64,000 bases of DNA, from contig NZ_JBAOJI010000002.1 of NCBI RefSeq assembly GCF_037080055.1, positions 124,001 through 188,000 on the forward strand. The letters run 5' to 3'. Source of the DNA: Halovenus sp037080055. Lineage in GTDB: Archaea; Halobacteriota; Halobacteria; Halobacteriales; Haloarculaceae. Positions 1-9,240 of this stretch are shown in pieces. How positions within the stretch are numbered: position 1 is the stretch's first letter; each line of letters opens with the position of its first letter. The notes below the pieces were generated by a model, which was not told the DNA's origin, made no database searches, and worked only from the letters and a program-made list of their open reading frames with translations. The position numbers and the translations under genes are program-made.

Positions 1-79
1 CCTCCTCGCGAAAGGCCTCGGCGCTGGCCCGACCGATCCCGGAGGAACAACCCGTAATGAGTACCGTCTTGTTCGGCAT
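1..79 (-). CDS. SDR-family oxidoreductase, N-terminal fragment
   Basis: Only the first 26 codons lie in the window; the gene runs off the left edge on the minus strand. The start ATG is at 79-77. Residues 9-16 read TGCSSGIG, the TGxxxGxG glycine-rich nucleotide-binding motif at the start of the Rossmann fold in short-chain dehydrogenases/reductases, and hydrophobic residues before it form the first strand. Substrate and pathway cannot be judged from so little. It shares strand with the next gene (endonuclease V), whose stop lies 57 bases upstream of this start. Confidence 0.8.
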   Translation of the reverse strand, partial: MPNKTVLITGCSSGIGRASAEAFREE

Positions 80-135
80 AGTCGGTCGGACGAACGGCAG
101 ATAGTTAATTACCTGCCATTTGGGGCTCCCTCTGG

Positions 136-861
136 TCAACTCACGTCGGCGGCGTACGAATCTGCCAGCCGTGTCGGCTCCGGCAACTTGTACCCCGCCG
201 AGCAGTTCGCGACGATATCCGTCGCCGTCTCGGCGCTCACGCGATGGCCGGGACTGACGTACAGCGGGTTGATGTACTGATTCCCGGAGTCGTACTGTCT
301 GCTCTGGAAGGCGTGACCGATCACCGTCCCGATGGGTGCGGTCACCTCCTCGTCGGCCTCGATTGGGATTCTGGTACCCTCTGGGAGTGGATCGGCGAGC
401 GATTCGGTGGGTCGGCCACAGAGGAGGTTCTTGGCGACGCCGATTGCCGGCACGTCGAGCATGACGCCGATGTGCGTCGCCAGTCCGGCCTCCCGGAAGT
501 GAATTCGGCCGCTGCCGTCGAACAGCACGATGTCGGGATCGGTCTCCAGTTTCTCGAAGGCCGCGAGAATCGCCCCGCCCTCCCGGAAACTCAGCAGGCC
601 GGGAATGTAGGGAATCTCCGTCTCGACGCGTGCATGGACGCGCTCGATGACGCTCTCGCCGCGGGTGACGACGATGGCGCTGGTCGCCATGTCGTCGGAA
701 AAGCCCTGATCGACGCCAGCGACGAGCGTGTGTGGATCGAGCGGATCGATGGCCAGGTCGTCCGAGAAGGTTGCTGTCTCCGCAATCTCCCGCTGGAGGA
801 TTTCCATCTCTTCGCGGGAGAGGGACGGATCGGGTGCGAATTCAGGACGAACTGGCTCCAT
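136..861 (-). CDS. nfi: Endonuclease V (deoxyinosine 3' endonuclease)
   Basis: 241 aa, the usual length. Endonuclease V nicks DNA one phosphodiester 3' of deoxyinosine and starts repair of deaminated adenine; archaeal forms can also act on RNA. Visible family signatures are Asp51 in GVDQGF, the PYIPGLLSFRE block at 84-94 ending in Glu94, and Asp115 in LFDGSGRIHFREAG; the three acidic residues match the Mg-binding set of the family. The start is two bases after the rhomboid gene's stop on the same strand, so the two are probably co-transcribed. Confidence 0.93.
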   Translation of the reverse strand: MEPVRPEFAPDPSLSREEMEILQREIAETATFSDDLAIDPLDPHTLVAGVDQGFSDDMATSAIVVTRGESVIERVHARVETEIPYIPGLLSFREGGAILAAFEKLETDPDIVLFDGSGRIHFREAGLATHIGVMLDVPAIGVAKNLLCGRPTESLADPLPEGTRIPIEADEEVTAPIGTVIGHAFQSRQYDSGNQYINPLYVSPGHRVSAETATDIVANCSAGYKLPEPTRLADSYAADVS

Positions 862-863
862 TG

Positions 864-1799
864 TTAGAAGGGACCGCGCCCGCCACCGCGACCGGGGCCA
901 CCCGGACCACCGGGGCCGCCCGGACCGCCGCCGCCGCCGAAGCGGACCTGTTGGGGAATCCGTACTCTGTCCTTGACTCGCTTGCCGTAGGCCAGTCCGA
1001 TGAGCACACCGACGAGGTGGGCCGCGTGAGCAATTCCGTACGCGCCGGGACTACCGATCGCCACGAACAACGCGCTGATGACGACCGTGCCGCCTGTAAT
1101 TACCCAGATCGGTGCTGGGATGATGAAGTAGAGATAGACGGTCAGATTGGGGTTCATGATCGTCAGCACGCCCATCAGCGCCAGTGCCGCCCCACTTGCC
1201 CCGACGACGCCGGGGCCGAGTGGTTCCAGGCCGATTACCGCCGGAGCGATCTGTGCGAGGCCCGCGAGGACACCGCTGCCGAGAAACAGCGCTGCGAACT
1301 GTTTGGAGCCGATATACTGCTCGACCAACCGGCCGAAGAAGAAAATAACGAGACTATTGACGAAGATGTGAAGAGCACCGCCGTGTGCGAAAACGGATGT
1401 CACCCACGTCCAGACGTAGAAGGGATTCGCCGGCGAGAGGACGAACAGCGTCTCCACAGCGGCCCGACCGGCCACCGCGCCGATGATCACCTGTAGCGCG
1501 AAGGTGATCCACATCAAGCCGAGGAAGACGAACGTCATGTTTCCCCGGAAGTACGCGAGCGGTCCCCCCGGACCGGTGTCGATGCCGAGGCGGTCGGCGA
1601 TGCCGGCGTTGCCGGATTGGCTGCTGTTGACACTCTCCTCGAAGCCGCTGTCGAAGACGGGACCGGACTGCTCCCAGTTGTCCAGTCCCGGACAATCGTG
1701 TGATTCGGGCAGGCGGTGATCTCCGCAGTACGTGCCGCCGCAGTGGCGACAGTTGTACGGCATACTCTCTTCCTCGCCGCAGATATCACACTCTGCCAT
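864..1799 (-). CDS. Rhomboid intramembrane serine protease with N-terminal AN1-type zinc finger
   Basis: 311 aa from the ATG at 1799, which places the zinc finger at the very N-terminus; the frame is open further upstream but that part does not look like a haloarchaeal protein. Residues 4-36 form an AN1-like finger (Cys4, 7, 17, 20, 25, 36 and His28, 34). A multi-pass rhomboid domain follows, with the GASGA serine (about Ser202) and a histidine in AHAAHLVG (about His261) as the Ser-His dyad. The last 25 residues are almost only Gly, Pro and Arg. Rhomboids cleave transmembrane helices within the membrane; the substrate is unknown. Endonuclease V follows two bases downstream. Confidence 0.9.
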   Translation of the reverse strand: MAECDICGEEESMPYNCRHCGGTYCGDHRLPESHDCPGLDNWEQSGPVFDSGFEESVNSSQSGNAGIADRLGIDTGPGGPLAYFRGNMTFVFLGLMWITFALQVIIGAVAGRAAVETLFVLSPANPFYVWTWVTSVFAHGGALHIFVNSLVIFFFGRLVEQYIGSKQFAALFLGSGVLAGLAQIAPAVIGLEPLGPGVVGASGAALALMGVLTIMNPNLTVYLYFIIPAPIWVITGGTVVISALFVAIGSPGAYGIAHAAHLVGVLIGLAYGKRVKDRVRIPQQVRFGGGGGPGGPGGPGGPGRGGGRGPF

Positions 1800-1978
1800 C
1801 GGTTGCCCTTCGGACGGCAATTGCAAATGAATTGTGCTTGAGGAGTCGCGGGGCGCGTGGCCTATCCGGTGAACCGATGACTCGCGAGACGAACAGGTCG
1901 AAAGTTCTCTGTTCGATTCCCAAACCAACGTTGACGGAAGCGAAAGCACTAACCCGTTTTCTCCCATAATACTGTTCG

Positions 1979-2917
1979 ATGAGTCAGCAATTGCCGGACG
2001 TGCAGGCCTCCAGTCCCGAGGTCACTGTTGGACTCAACCGCGTTGGTGTCACAGGCGTCGAGAAACTCGTCAAGGTTGCCCGGCCGGAGAAACGGCCGAT
2101 CATCCTCATGGCTGAGTTCGAGGTCTTCGTCGACCTCCCATCTTGGCGAAAAGGCGCCGACATGAGTCGCAATATGGAGGTCATCGACGAGACGCTCGAA
2201 GAAGCCGTCAGCGAACCGACCTACCGCGTCGAGGATGTCTGTGGGGATACAGCCGAACGACTACTGGACAAACACGATTACACCACCAAAGCCGAGGTGC
2301 GGATGGAAGCCGAGTACGTCATCCGAGAGGAGACACCCGAGAGCGGGCGTCCAACCCAGAGTTCGGCCGACATCATCGCCGCTGCGACGGCGACCGAAGA
2401 AGAGGGAACGACCGAGAAAATCGGCGCTCGCGTGACGGGGATGACCGTCTGTCCGTGCTCACAGGGGATGTCCGCGAGTCGCGCTCGCGAGACGCTTCGC
2501 GGTCTGGATGTCGACGACGAGACCATCGACCAGTTCCTCGAAGAGGCCCCACAACCGGGTCACTCCCAGCGCGGCCACGCCACGCTCACCGTCGAGAGTT
2601 CCGGCGCGCCGGAAGTCGACCTCCACGATCTGATCGAGGTCGCCCGTGACTCGATGAGCGCCCGCATCTACAACATGGCCAAACGTCCCGATGAGGACCA
2701 CATGACCTACCAGTCCCACCAGAACGCCAAGTTCGTCGAGGACTGTGTTCGGGCGATGGCCGAAGGCATCGTCGACGAGTTCCCGGATCTCCCGGACGAC
2801 GCCGTCGTAACGATGAAACAGTCCAACGACGAGTCGATCCACCAGCACAACGCCCACGCTGAGCGAGTCGCCGAACTCGGGACGCTGCGAACGGAAGTCA
2901 ACGGCAATACCAACTGA
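1979..2917 (+). CDS. mptA: GTP cyclohydrolase MptA (archaeal FolE2-type)
   Basis: 312 aa, full length for the family. MptA converts GTP to a cyclic phosphate of dihydroneopterin, the first step of pterin (methanopterin/folate-type) synthesis in archaea, using a mononuclear metal site. The SWRKGADMSRN block at 55-65, the VCPCSQ motif with Cys158/Cys160 and GHSQRGHATL are characteristic of COG1469 rather than of FolE1. It is divergent from the rhomboid gene; the 179-base gap carries both promoters. Confidence 0.92.
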   Translation: MSQQLPDVQASSPEVTVGLNRVGVTGVEKLVKVARPEKRPIILMAEFEVFVDLPSWRKGADMSRNMEVIDETLEEAVSEPTYRVEDVCGDTAERLLDKHDYTTKAEVRMEAEYVIREETPESGRPTQSSADIIAAATATEEEGTTEKIGARVTGMTVCPCSQGMSASRARETLRGLDVDDETIDQFLEEAPQPGHSQRGHATLTVESSGAPEVDLHDLIEVARDSMSARIYNMAKRPDEDHMTYQSHQNAKFVEDCVRAMAEGIVDEFPDLPDDAVVTMKQSNDESIHQHNAHAERVAELGTLRTEVNGNTN

Positions 2918-3018
2918 CCACGACCGAAGTTGTTTCTGTACTAAAATATTGTGCACTGTTCGCGACTCGGAAGCCGACCCGATCTTTAAGTAGGATAGAT
3001 AGACAACACTTCCCTACA

Positions 3019-3891
3019 ATGGGTATCTTCCGTCGGTTCAAGATCGGATTCGGGATGGCACGTCGGAGCGGCCGCGTGCTCCGTGCACACCCGAAACTGC
3101 TGGTCTTCCCGCTGGTCGGCGGGATTTCGGGTATCGCTTTTCTCGTGACGCTGTTCGGGAGTCTGTTCCTCGCGGACTCGCTGCTGGAAGGGGGGTCGGT
3201 GGTCTACGTCGCGCTGTTCGCCGCCTACCTCGTCGAGACGTTCATCGCGTCGTTCTTTACAGCGGCGCTTGTCGCCGCAACGCGCACCGTTTTCGAGGGC
3301 GGCGAGCCCTCGATCCGTGGTGCATTAGCAACCGCGTGGGAGCGGAAACTCCCGATTTTAATCTGGTCGGTCATCGCCGCGACCGTGGGGGTACTCATCC
3401 GCATGATCGAGTCGCAGGACAACTTCGTCGCACAGATCATCGCGGGCATCTTCGCGGTGGCGTGGAGCGTGATGACCTACTTCGTCGTTCCGGTGATCGT
3501 CTTCCGTGATCCGTCTGCGGTGGAGATGCTCAAAGAGAGCGGGCGGACCTTCAAAGACACGTGGGGAGAGTCACTCGGTGCGATGGGTGCGATCGATATT
3601 ATCACCGTGCTGCTCGCCATCGTCGCAGTCGCCCTCGGTGGCCTCACGTTCGTTGCCACCGCTGGACTCGGGGCGGTCCAACTGCTGGCGACGGTGTTGA
3701 TCGGCGGGACCGCGCTCATCTTCGCTCTGCTGTTGGGCAAGACACTCAGCGGCATCGCCAAAACCGCGCTGTACGTCTACACGACCGATAGCGCCGCACC
3801 GGAGCATTTCGAGGATATGGATTTCAGCACCGTCGGCGGTACCGACTCGGCGTCCACGGGTCGATTTACCGGCGGGAACGGTCGGATCTGA
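3019..3891 (+). CDS. DUF6159-like multi-pass membrane protein
   Basis: 290 aa. The short basic N-terminus is followed by about six hydrophobic segments (roughly residues 28-50, 60-88, 115-135, 140-165, 190-220, 225-250) and a polar C-terminal tail of about 40 residues. It resembles the haloarchaeal DUF6159 family of unknown function; no catalytic motif is visible. A TATA-like ctttaag lies about 35 bases before the ATG. The gene converges on the TauE permease gene. Confidence 0.7.
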   Translation: MGIFRRFKIGFGMARRSGRVLRAHPKLLVFPLVGGISGIAFLVTLFGSLFLADSLLEGGSVVYVALFAAYLVETFIASFFTAALVAATRTVFEGGEPSIRGALATAWERKLPILIWSVIAATVGVLIRMIESQDNFVAQIIAGIFAVAWSVMTYFVVPVIVFRDPSAVEMLKESGRTFKDTWGESLGAMGAIDIITVLLAIVAVALGGLTFVATAGLGAVQLLATVLIGGTALIFALLLGKTLSGIAKTALYVYTTDSAAPEHFEDMDFSTVGGTDSASTGRFTGGNGRI

Positions 3892-3984
3892 CTCCCGCCG
3901 CGGCGATCACTATAATCGCCGTTTAACTCTGCACAACAGCAATACCCTGCTGTCCCGACCGCTTGGGTATGCAACGACCGTTCT

Positions 3985-4005
3985 CCGGCGAGGAAGCCTC
4001 GCTGG
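3985..4005. terminator. Hairpin between convergent genes
   Basis: A 9-bp stem (one G-T pair) with a 3-base loop, ccggcgagg/cctcgctgg, lies between the stop of the DUF6159-like gene and the stop of the permease gene. Its place between convergent stops suggests a 3'-end structure. There is no T-run, so termination by this hairpin is inference. Confidence 0.3.
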
Positions 4006-4010
4006 CGTAA

Positions 4011-4931
4011 TCACAACAGCGCGGGAATTGTGTTTCTGAAGATGTTGAGCGAGATGACGAACAAAAGCGCCACGACGAACCAGTTGAATTTCTCCTCGTC
4101 GACTTCGAGTCGACGGAGATACGTTCCGATGAGCAGGCCGACGATGGTCACGACGGCGATGATCGACCCGAGCCACAGCCGATAGGTCGTCAGCAGATCG
4201 GTGAACAGCGCCATCTGGACGATCCGGACGGTGAATATCGTCCCCAACACCATCGAGAGGCCGCCGATGTATCGCTCGGTGTCACGCTCGAAGGTGTGGA
4301 AATACGCCGGCAGCAGCGGGCCGAGATTGGCAACAGCGAGCAGGAAGCCCTGCAGGAATCCGGCCGTCCCGAGCGCGACGGGATTGTGCGTCTGCTCGAC
4401 GGTCACGAATCCCTGCCCGACCTGAAACAGCACGTACCCGAAGATCACGACGCCGATCAGAAACGGAACGATCGGACCGGCACTAAACTCGGCGAGAAAG
4501 CTGACGCCGAGGACGGACCCGACGACGGCCAACAGCAGAAGCGCCCACTCCTCGCGGACGAAGGCCAGTCCGGTATCGGTCTCGCCGATCTGGAACATGT
4601 TGAGCATCCACGGCGGAATTGCCAGCACGACGACGGCGAGGGTCGGATCGATCACCGACGCGAAAATCGGCGTCGTGACGATTGCGTAGCCGAACCCGAC
4701 CATCCCCTTGATGATCCCCGCGAGGATTGCGACGAGCAAAAAGAGCACGAGGAGCCCACTCGAAATCTCCGACTGGAGGCCCTGGCTCAGATTCCCGAAC
4801 CCGGGAAAGAAGACGATTGAACTCGCGACGACTGCGACCGTTGCGAAGACCATAATTACCTCTCGATACTGGAACGCAACGAAATTCGAGACGAACTGCG
4901 CCGGATCGATCCGTGGCTCTTGTGAACTCAT
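4011..4931 (-). CDS. TauE/SafE-family sulfite/sulfonate exporter-type permease
   Basis: 306 aa from the ATG at 4931, which has a GAGGAG ribosome-binding sequence just upstream; an in-frame ATG at 4961 is the alternative. About eight hydrophobic helices in two halves, each opening with the typical glycine/proline-rich segment (for example IIKGMVGFGYAIVTTPIF), identify the TauE/SafE (DUF81) family of membrane carriers for sulfur or organic anions. Substrate is not predictable. The N-terminal helix preceded by about 25 polar residues suggests a cytoplasmic N-terminus. Confidence 0.88.
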   Translation of the reverse strand: MSSQEPRIDPAQFVSNFVAFQYREVIMVFATVAVVASSIVFFPGFGNLSQGLQSEISSGLLVLFLLVAILAGIIKGMVGFGYAIVTTPIFASVIDPTLAVVVLAIPPWMLNMFQIGETDTGLAFVREEWALLLLAVVGSVLGVSFLAEFSAGPIVPFLIGVVIFGYVLFQVGQGFVTVEQTHNPVALGTAGFLQGFLLAVANLGPLLPAYFHTFERDTERYIGGLSMVLGTIFTVRIVQMALFTDLLTTYRLWLGSIIAVVTIVGLLIGTYLRRLEVDEEKFNWFVVALLFVISLNIFRNTIPALL

Positions 4932-5153
4932 ACTCTCCTCTGCGGGGCTTCCATCTTCCACAGCCTACCGGTCCACGGTACATTCGAGTTCTCTTAGCGG
5001 CGACAGGGGCGCCCGTCGCAGTCGCTGTTCACTCGCGAAAATCACTCCCTCGCAGCCTCATACCGAGGCATCCAGGGGTATGGCGCTCTCGAAATCGTCA
5101 CAGGATGGCGCAAATTTCTCCGGTAGATGCGGTGGGTTCTTCACCGCTTTCGA

Positions 5154-5957
5154 TCACAGTTCGAGTTCGGTCGCTTCTTTCCAGCGAGGGTCGAAGGCGT
5201 TCTGGACGTTTGCCGCGAACTCGGTGTCTTTGAGGTTGATAATCGCGAACAGTTCCGAGGCGTCGGTCGGGTGGGGGACCTCGATACAGACTTCACCGCG
5301 GTCGATCAGTGCGAAAGTCGCGGTGACGTTTCTGCCGACGCGGACCTCGAAGTCCTCGTGGTTCTGGAGGTGATACCGGTACCGTCGCCCGACACTTTCG
5401 GGCAGTTGATCGACGACATCCGGATGGAGCAGAATCGAGACGGGAACGCCGCGTTCGATGGCGGCTTCGAGTTCTTCGGCGATCTGTTCGCCGACGATAT
5501 CGAGGTCGACGTAGGAGGCTGTCGTCGCGGCGACGAAGACGATCCGTTCGTCGGCGGCCTGGATTCGCTCGACGAGTAGTTCGGCGGCCTCGCCCCCGCC
5601 CAGCGCGGCCGTCCAGAACGGCTCGTCGACTGGATCGGCCGTTTCGAGTTTGTCCTCCAGTTCCGTCGCGATGTCCTCGTACTGGTCGATTTTCTCTTCG
5701 AGTTCCTCGCGCTTGTTTTCGAGCAGGCGATCCAGTGCGGTCTCCGGTTCGACCGCGACGTACTTCTTCGGGCGACTCGCGGTCTGACTGCGGATCAGAT
5801 TGTGTGTCTCCAGACTGTTGAGCACGTCGTAGATCCGGCCCATCGGCACGTCGCTGGTCCGCGACAACTCCTTGGCCGTTGTCGGGCCGGTCTGCAACAG
5901 TGACCGGTAGGCGCGTGATTCGTACTCGGACAGGCCGAGATCCCTGAGACTTGCCAT
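5154..5957 (-). CDS. TrmB-family transcriptional regulator
   Basis: 267 aa. Residues 1-70 form a winged helix (LGLSEYESRAYRSLLQTG... and a recognition helix near PMGRIYDVLNSLE), then a coiled segment at about 75-105, then a C-terminal PLD-like/TrmB effector domain. This is the architecture of archaeal TrmB sugar-sensing regulators. It lies in the same direction as the gene upstream with a 120-base gap that should hold its own promoter. The regulon cannot be read from the context. Confidence 0.88.
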   Translation of the reverse strand: MASLRDLGLSEYESRAYRSLLQTGPTTAKELSRTSDVPMGRIYDVLNSLETHNLIRSQTASRPKKYVAVEPETALDRLLENKREELEEKIDQYEDIATELEDKLETADPVDEPFWTAALGGGEAAELLVERIQAADERIVFVAATTASYVDLDIVGEQIAEELEAAIERGVPVSILLHPDVVDQLPESVGRRYRYHLQNHEDFEVRVGRNVTATFALIDRGEVCIEVPHPTDASELFAIINLKDTEFAANVQNAFDPRWKEATELEL

Positions 5958-6077
5958 TGTCTACCCTGTTTTTGCCCAGCGTGATAAACGAACCGGCTGT
6001 TTATCAAATTCAAAACTCCCTTCCAAGTTGTCTTGCTAACTGTTCGTGTTTCTTCGCGCTCCAGTCGCCGTGGGCTC

Positions 6078-7721
6078 TCAGTCGGTCAACAACGATTCCA
6101 GTTCTGCCGGTGAGTCGGCCGTCCCCTGCTCCTCCCCGTCGACGAGTAGTCGGGCAGTTCCGTCGGCCAGTTCGGCGGCGGCACTCTCGACGTCGGCGTC
6201 GGTTCGTGGCGCGACGACGGTTTCGTGATCCGCCAGTCGGAGCGCGGCGCGGTGGAGGTCGCTGCCGGGGTCGGTCCCGACCTCGATCACCTGCGGGCTC
6301 TGGAGGCGGGCGGCGGCGGAGGCGAACTCTGCAACTTCGACACCCATCCGGTCGGCCGCGCCGGCGAAGGCCTCGATTGCCTCTCGGGCGGCGGTCTCGT
6401 AGCGATCCTCGCCGGTCAACAGTGCCAGATCCAACAATGCCTGTGCTGCGCTGACGTTCGTATCGAGCGGGGACAGCGGGGTATCGAGCAGTGCCACGTC
6501 GCTGACCGGACCGTCGTGGAACTCGCCGCTGTCGGCCTGTAGTTGGTCGATCATCCAGTCGGCAACCGCGACGGCCGGGCCGGGTTCGCCCAGCACCGAC
6601 CACGAGGTAGCCAGCCCCTGCAACACGCGGGCCTGATCGAGGAGCAGTCCCGATTCGCCGGTTTCGTCGTCGGCGACGAAGTGAGTCACCTCGCCATCGT
6701 CGACGAGTGTCTCGACGACGTGCTCGCGGGCACGGCGAGCGTACTGGCGGGCCTGTTCGTCGTCGGTGTAGGCGACGTACTGGAGCAGACCGTCGATTGC
6801 GACGCCGTTGCGGTCGGCCAGCACCGTCTCGTCGACTGGCGGCCCTTCGGCGTCTTCTCTGGCGGTCGGATCGAGGGTGAAATACTCCTCGTCGCCGCCC
6901 TGACTCGCCGCGAAGGCGTCACCAGTCCACAGCGTCGTCGTCAGGTACTCGACGCCTTGCTCGGCGGCCTCGCGGTAGGTCTCGTTGCCTGTATAGCGGT
7001 AGCCGTGGGCGAAAGCACGGATGGTCGCGGCGTTCTCGTCGAGCAGTTTCTCTCGTCGAGCAGCGCCCCAGTTTCGGTTGCGCGCCACCCGGTAGAAGCC
7101 GCCGTCGTAGGTGTCCAGCAGGTGCGTGTGAATCGCTTCGAGCGTGCGGGTCGCCTGATCGCGGGCGCGGACGAGCGCGAACTCGATGGTTCGGGGCATC
7201 GGGAACTTTGCGTCCGTTCCCCACCCGCCGAACTCGTCGTCGTAGGCGCCGAGCAACTGCTCGATCATGTGCTCCTCGATGCGGTCGGTGATCGGTCCGC
7301 TGGGCGGCACGTCGTCCCGGACGGCCCGGGGTTTCGAGCCCGCGTCTTCGCCTTTGGTGTCCCACGTCTCTCGAACACTATCGAGAATCCCGCGGAAGCC
7401 GTCGACCCCGAGGAGGGTCGCGCCGGTGAGGATATCTCCGCTGGGGGTCAGAAAGACTGTCGAGGGAAAGCCGCCCATGTTGTATCGCTCTCGAACGCGG
7501 GGGTGGCGGTCGGCGTCGACGCGGATTGGGACGAAGCCGTCGTTGATATTCGCTGCGATCCGCGGTTCGGCGTAGGTCGTCTCGTCCATCTCCGCACACT
7601 CCTCGGCCCAGTCGGTGACCAGCGCGAGGAGGACCGGTTTGCCCGACCGGTCGGCGATATCGAAGGCCTCCTGGCCCCAGTCGTTCCACTCGACTTTCGT
7701 CGGGTCCGTACCGTCAGTCAT
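6078..7721 (-). CDS. YyaL/SSP411-like thioredoxin-fold plus (alpha/alpha)6 protein, DUF255
   Basis: 547 aa. Residues 1-130 are a thioredoxin-like DUF255 domain (VLLALVTDWAEEC near 30-42 and the cis-Pro region GGFPSTVFLTPSGD); the rest is the helical-barrel region seen in spermatogenesis-associated protein 20/YyaL. The family normally carries a Cys-x-x-Cys at the start of helix 1, whereas here only one cysteine (Cys42) is present, so disulfide chemistry of the usual kind is unlikely. It is shorter than the roughly 700-aa bacterial YyaL proteins. Function of the family is unsettled. Confidence 0.82.
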   Translation of the reverse strand: MTDGTDPTKVEWNDWGQEAFDIADRSGKPVLLALVTDWAEECAEMDETTYAEPRIAANINDGFVPIRVDADRHPRVRERYNMGGFPSTVFLTPSGDILTGATLLGVDGFRGILDSVRETWDTKGEDAGSKPRAVRDDVPPSGPITDRIEEHMIEQLLGAYDDEFGGWGTDAKFPMPRTIEFALVRARDQATRTLEAIHTHLLDTYDGGFYRVARNRNWGAARREKLLDENAATIRAFAHGYRYTGNETYREAAEQGVEYLTTTLWTGDAFAASQGGDEEYFTLDPTAREDAEGPPVDETVLADRNGVAIDGLLQYVAYTDDEQARQYARRAREHVVETLVDDGEVTHFVADDETGESGLLLDQARVLQGLATSWSVLGEPGPAVAVADWMIDQLQADSGEFHDGPVSDVALLDTPLSPLDTNVSAAQALLDLALLTGEDRYETAAREAIEAFAGAADRMGVEVAEFASAAARLQSPQVIEVGTDPGSDLHRAALRLADHETVVAPRTDADVESAAAELADGTARLLVDGEEQGTADSPAELESLLTD

Positions 7722-7823
7722 ACGCTCGCTTCGGGACTGGCACCTAAAGCCGTTTCAATCCCGGTCGAGGCTCGCACGTGCAAGCCCGAAAGCAGATAAA
7801 TCACCGTTTCGTACATCAGACTA

Positions 7824-8903
7824 ATGCTGCTGGTCCTGTGTGTCGATCTGGATGACGACCTCGGCCGCAAGACTGGCGTCGAGACGCCCGTTGTCGGCCG
7901 CGATGCGGTCAGCGATGCGGCGGTCGATCTCGCCACGGCCGACCCCGAAGACAGCGACGTGAACGTCCTCTTTCAGGGGATCCACCTCGCCGAAGAGATC
8001 GACGGAGAGTCCGTCGAAGTCGCTGCGGTGACCGGCGTCGACGGCCGTGAGGTCGAAGCCAACCGCCAGGTCGGCGAGGAGGTCGACCGCGTCCTCGCCG
8101 AGCTCGCCACTGGTGAGGATATCCGCGCGGTCGTCGTCACGGATGGCGCACAGGACGAGACGGTCATCCCGGTGATTCGCTCGCGGATCCAGATCGACAG
8201 CGTTCGGCGCGTGGTCGTCCGTCAGTCACAGGATTTGGAGTCGATGTACTACACGATCAAGCAGGTGCTCGACGACCCCGAGACCCGGGGGACGCTTCTG
8301 GTCCCGCTCGGCATCCTGCTGTTGATCTATCCGCTGACGATCATCGCCAACCTGGTTGGCTTCCCCGGGACTGTCTTCGGCATCGTCTCCGGGATGCTCG
8401 GGCTCTACATCCTCGCTCGGGGGCTCGGGGTCGTCGAGTGGGTCGACCGCACCGTCGAGGGGCTCCGAACCGCGCTGTTTACCGGTCGGGTGACACTCAT
8501 TACTTCGCTAGTCGCGGCGGCGTTGCTTGTCGTCGGCGGCGTCAGCGGCGTCGACACCGTCGAACAGATGCGCGAATCGGGTGGGCTGGATGCCGTCGAA
8601 ATCGTCGCCGCGTTGATTTTCGGCTCGATTCAGTGGGTCGCGGCCGCCGGCGTGACGAGTAGTTTCGGCCGCGTGACCGACGAGTATCTCTCCGGCGATT
8701 TCCACTGGCGATATCTCAACGCCCCCTTCTACGTCGTCGCCATCGCGGGCGTGCTGCACGGCCTGAGCGCCTTCTTTCTCGAACAGGGCTCACTCGAATA
8801 TCTCGCCTTCATGCTGACTGGTGGCACGCTGCTCGGACTCGCGAGTACGCTCTCCTTTGCCGTGGCGGAGTCGTGGGCCGGTGACCAGATCGAGGCCGCC
8901 TGA
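7824..8903 (+). CDS. DUF373 family membrane protein
   Basis: 359 aa. The N-terminal 130 residues form a soluble alpha/beta domain beginning LLVLCVDLDDDLGRKTG, typical of archaeal DUF373, and the C-terminal half has about five to six membrane helices. Function is unknown; the family is widespread in Euryarchaeota. It is divergent from the DUF255 gene with about 100 bases between the starts. Confidence 0.88.
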   Translation: MLLVLCVDLDDDLGRKTGVETPVVGRDAVSDAAVDLATADPEDSDVNVLFQGIHLAEEIDGESVEVAAVTGVDGREVEANRQVGEEVDRVLAELATGEDIRAVVVTDGAQDETVIPVIRSRIQIDSVRRVVVRQSQDLESMYYTIKQVLDDPETRGTLLVPLGILLLIYPLTIIANLVGFPGTVFGIVSGMLGLYILARGLGVVEWVDRTVEGLRTALFTGRVTLITSLVAAALLVVGGVSGVDTVEQMRESGGLDAVEIVAALIFGSIQWVAAAGVTSSFGRVTDEYLSGDFHWRYLNAPFYVVAIAGVLHGLSAFFLEQGSLEYLAFMLTGGTLLGLASTLSFAVAESWAGDQIEAA

Positions 8904-9020
8904 TACTGCCGACTGTGAAATCCACAAGTCTCGGTGCCTGTGAGCGAATCTTGTCACGGCTCACAGCCGGCAGTATGAGAACACAACATGGATATGGGTT
9001 GACTCGTACATCTCAGACGA

Positions 9021-9126
9021 GGGCACGTAGCTCAGTCCGGACTAGAGCGTCGGACTTCTAACGCCGGTACGGCCTGTGGCGGCGGAAGTTATCCGACGGT
9101 CGTGGGTTCAAATCCCACCGTGCCCG
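9021..9126 (+). tRNA. tRNA-Arg(TCT) with a 30-base intron
   Basis: The acceptor stem GGGCACG/CGTGCCC, D-arm (GCTC/GAGC), anticodon stem TCGGA/TCCGA and T-arm GTGGG-TTCAAAT-CCCAC are all present; discriminator G9126. The anticodon TCT is at 9057-9059. An intron at 9061-9090 sits between positions 37 and 38, the canonical archaeal place, and is GC-rich with complementary parts as expected for a bulge-helix-bulge splicing substrate. No CCA is encoded. The 3' end is repeated downstream, an integration scar. Confidence 0.95.
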
Positions 9127-9240
9127 TGAAGCCGCTGAACGGCAGTGAAGCGCGCTGAACAAACCACGCAGGAGATTTGAACCGCGGCAGACCGAGCGAA
9201 GCGAGGTCTGGCATCGGGTGAAACATCCCACCGTGCCCGT
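9112..9240 (+). repeat. att-like 16-bp direct repeat pair (9112-9127 and 9225-9240)
   Basis: Two identical 16-bp copies of the last bases of tRNA-Arg(TCT) plus the flanking GT. Tyrosine-recombinase elements that use tRNA 3' ends recreate this arrangement on insertion. Only 97 bases lie between the copies, so nothing functional of the element remains. Confidence 0.7.
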
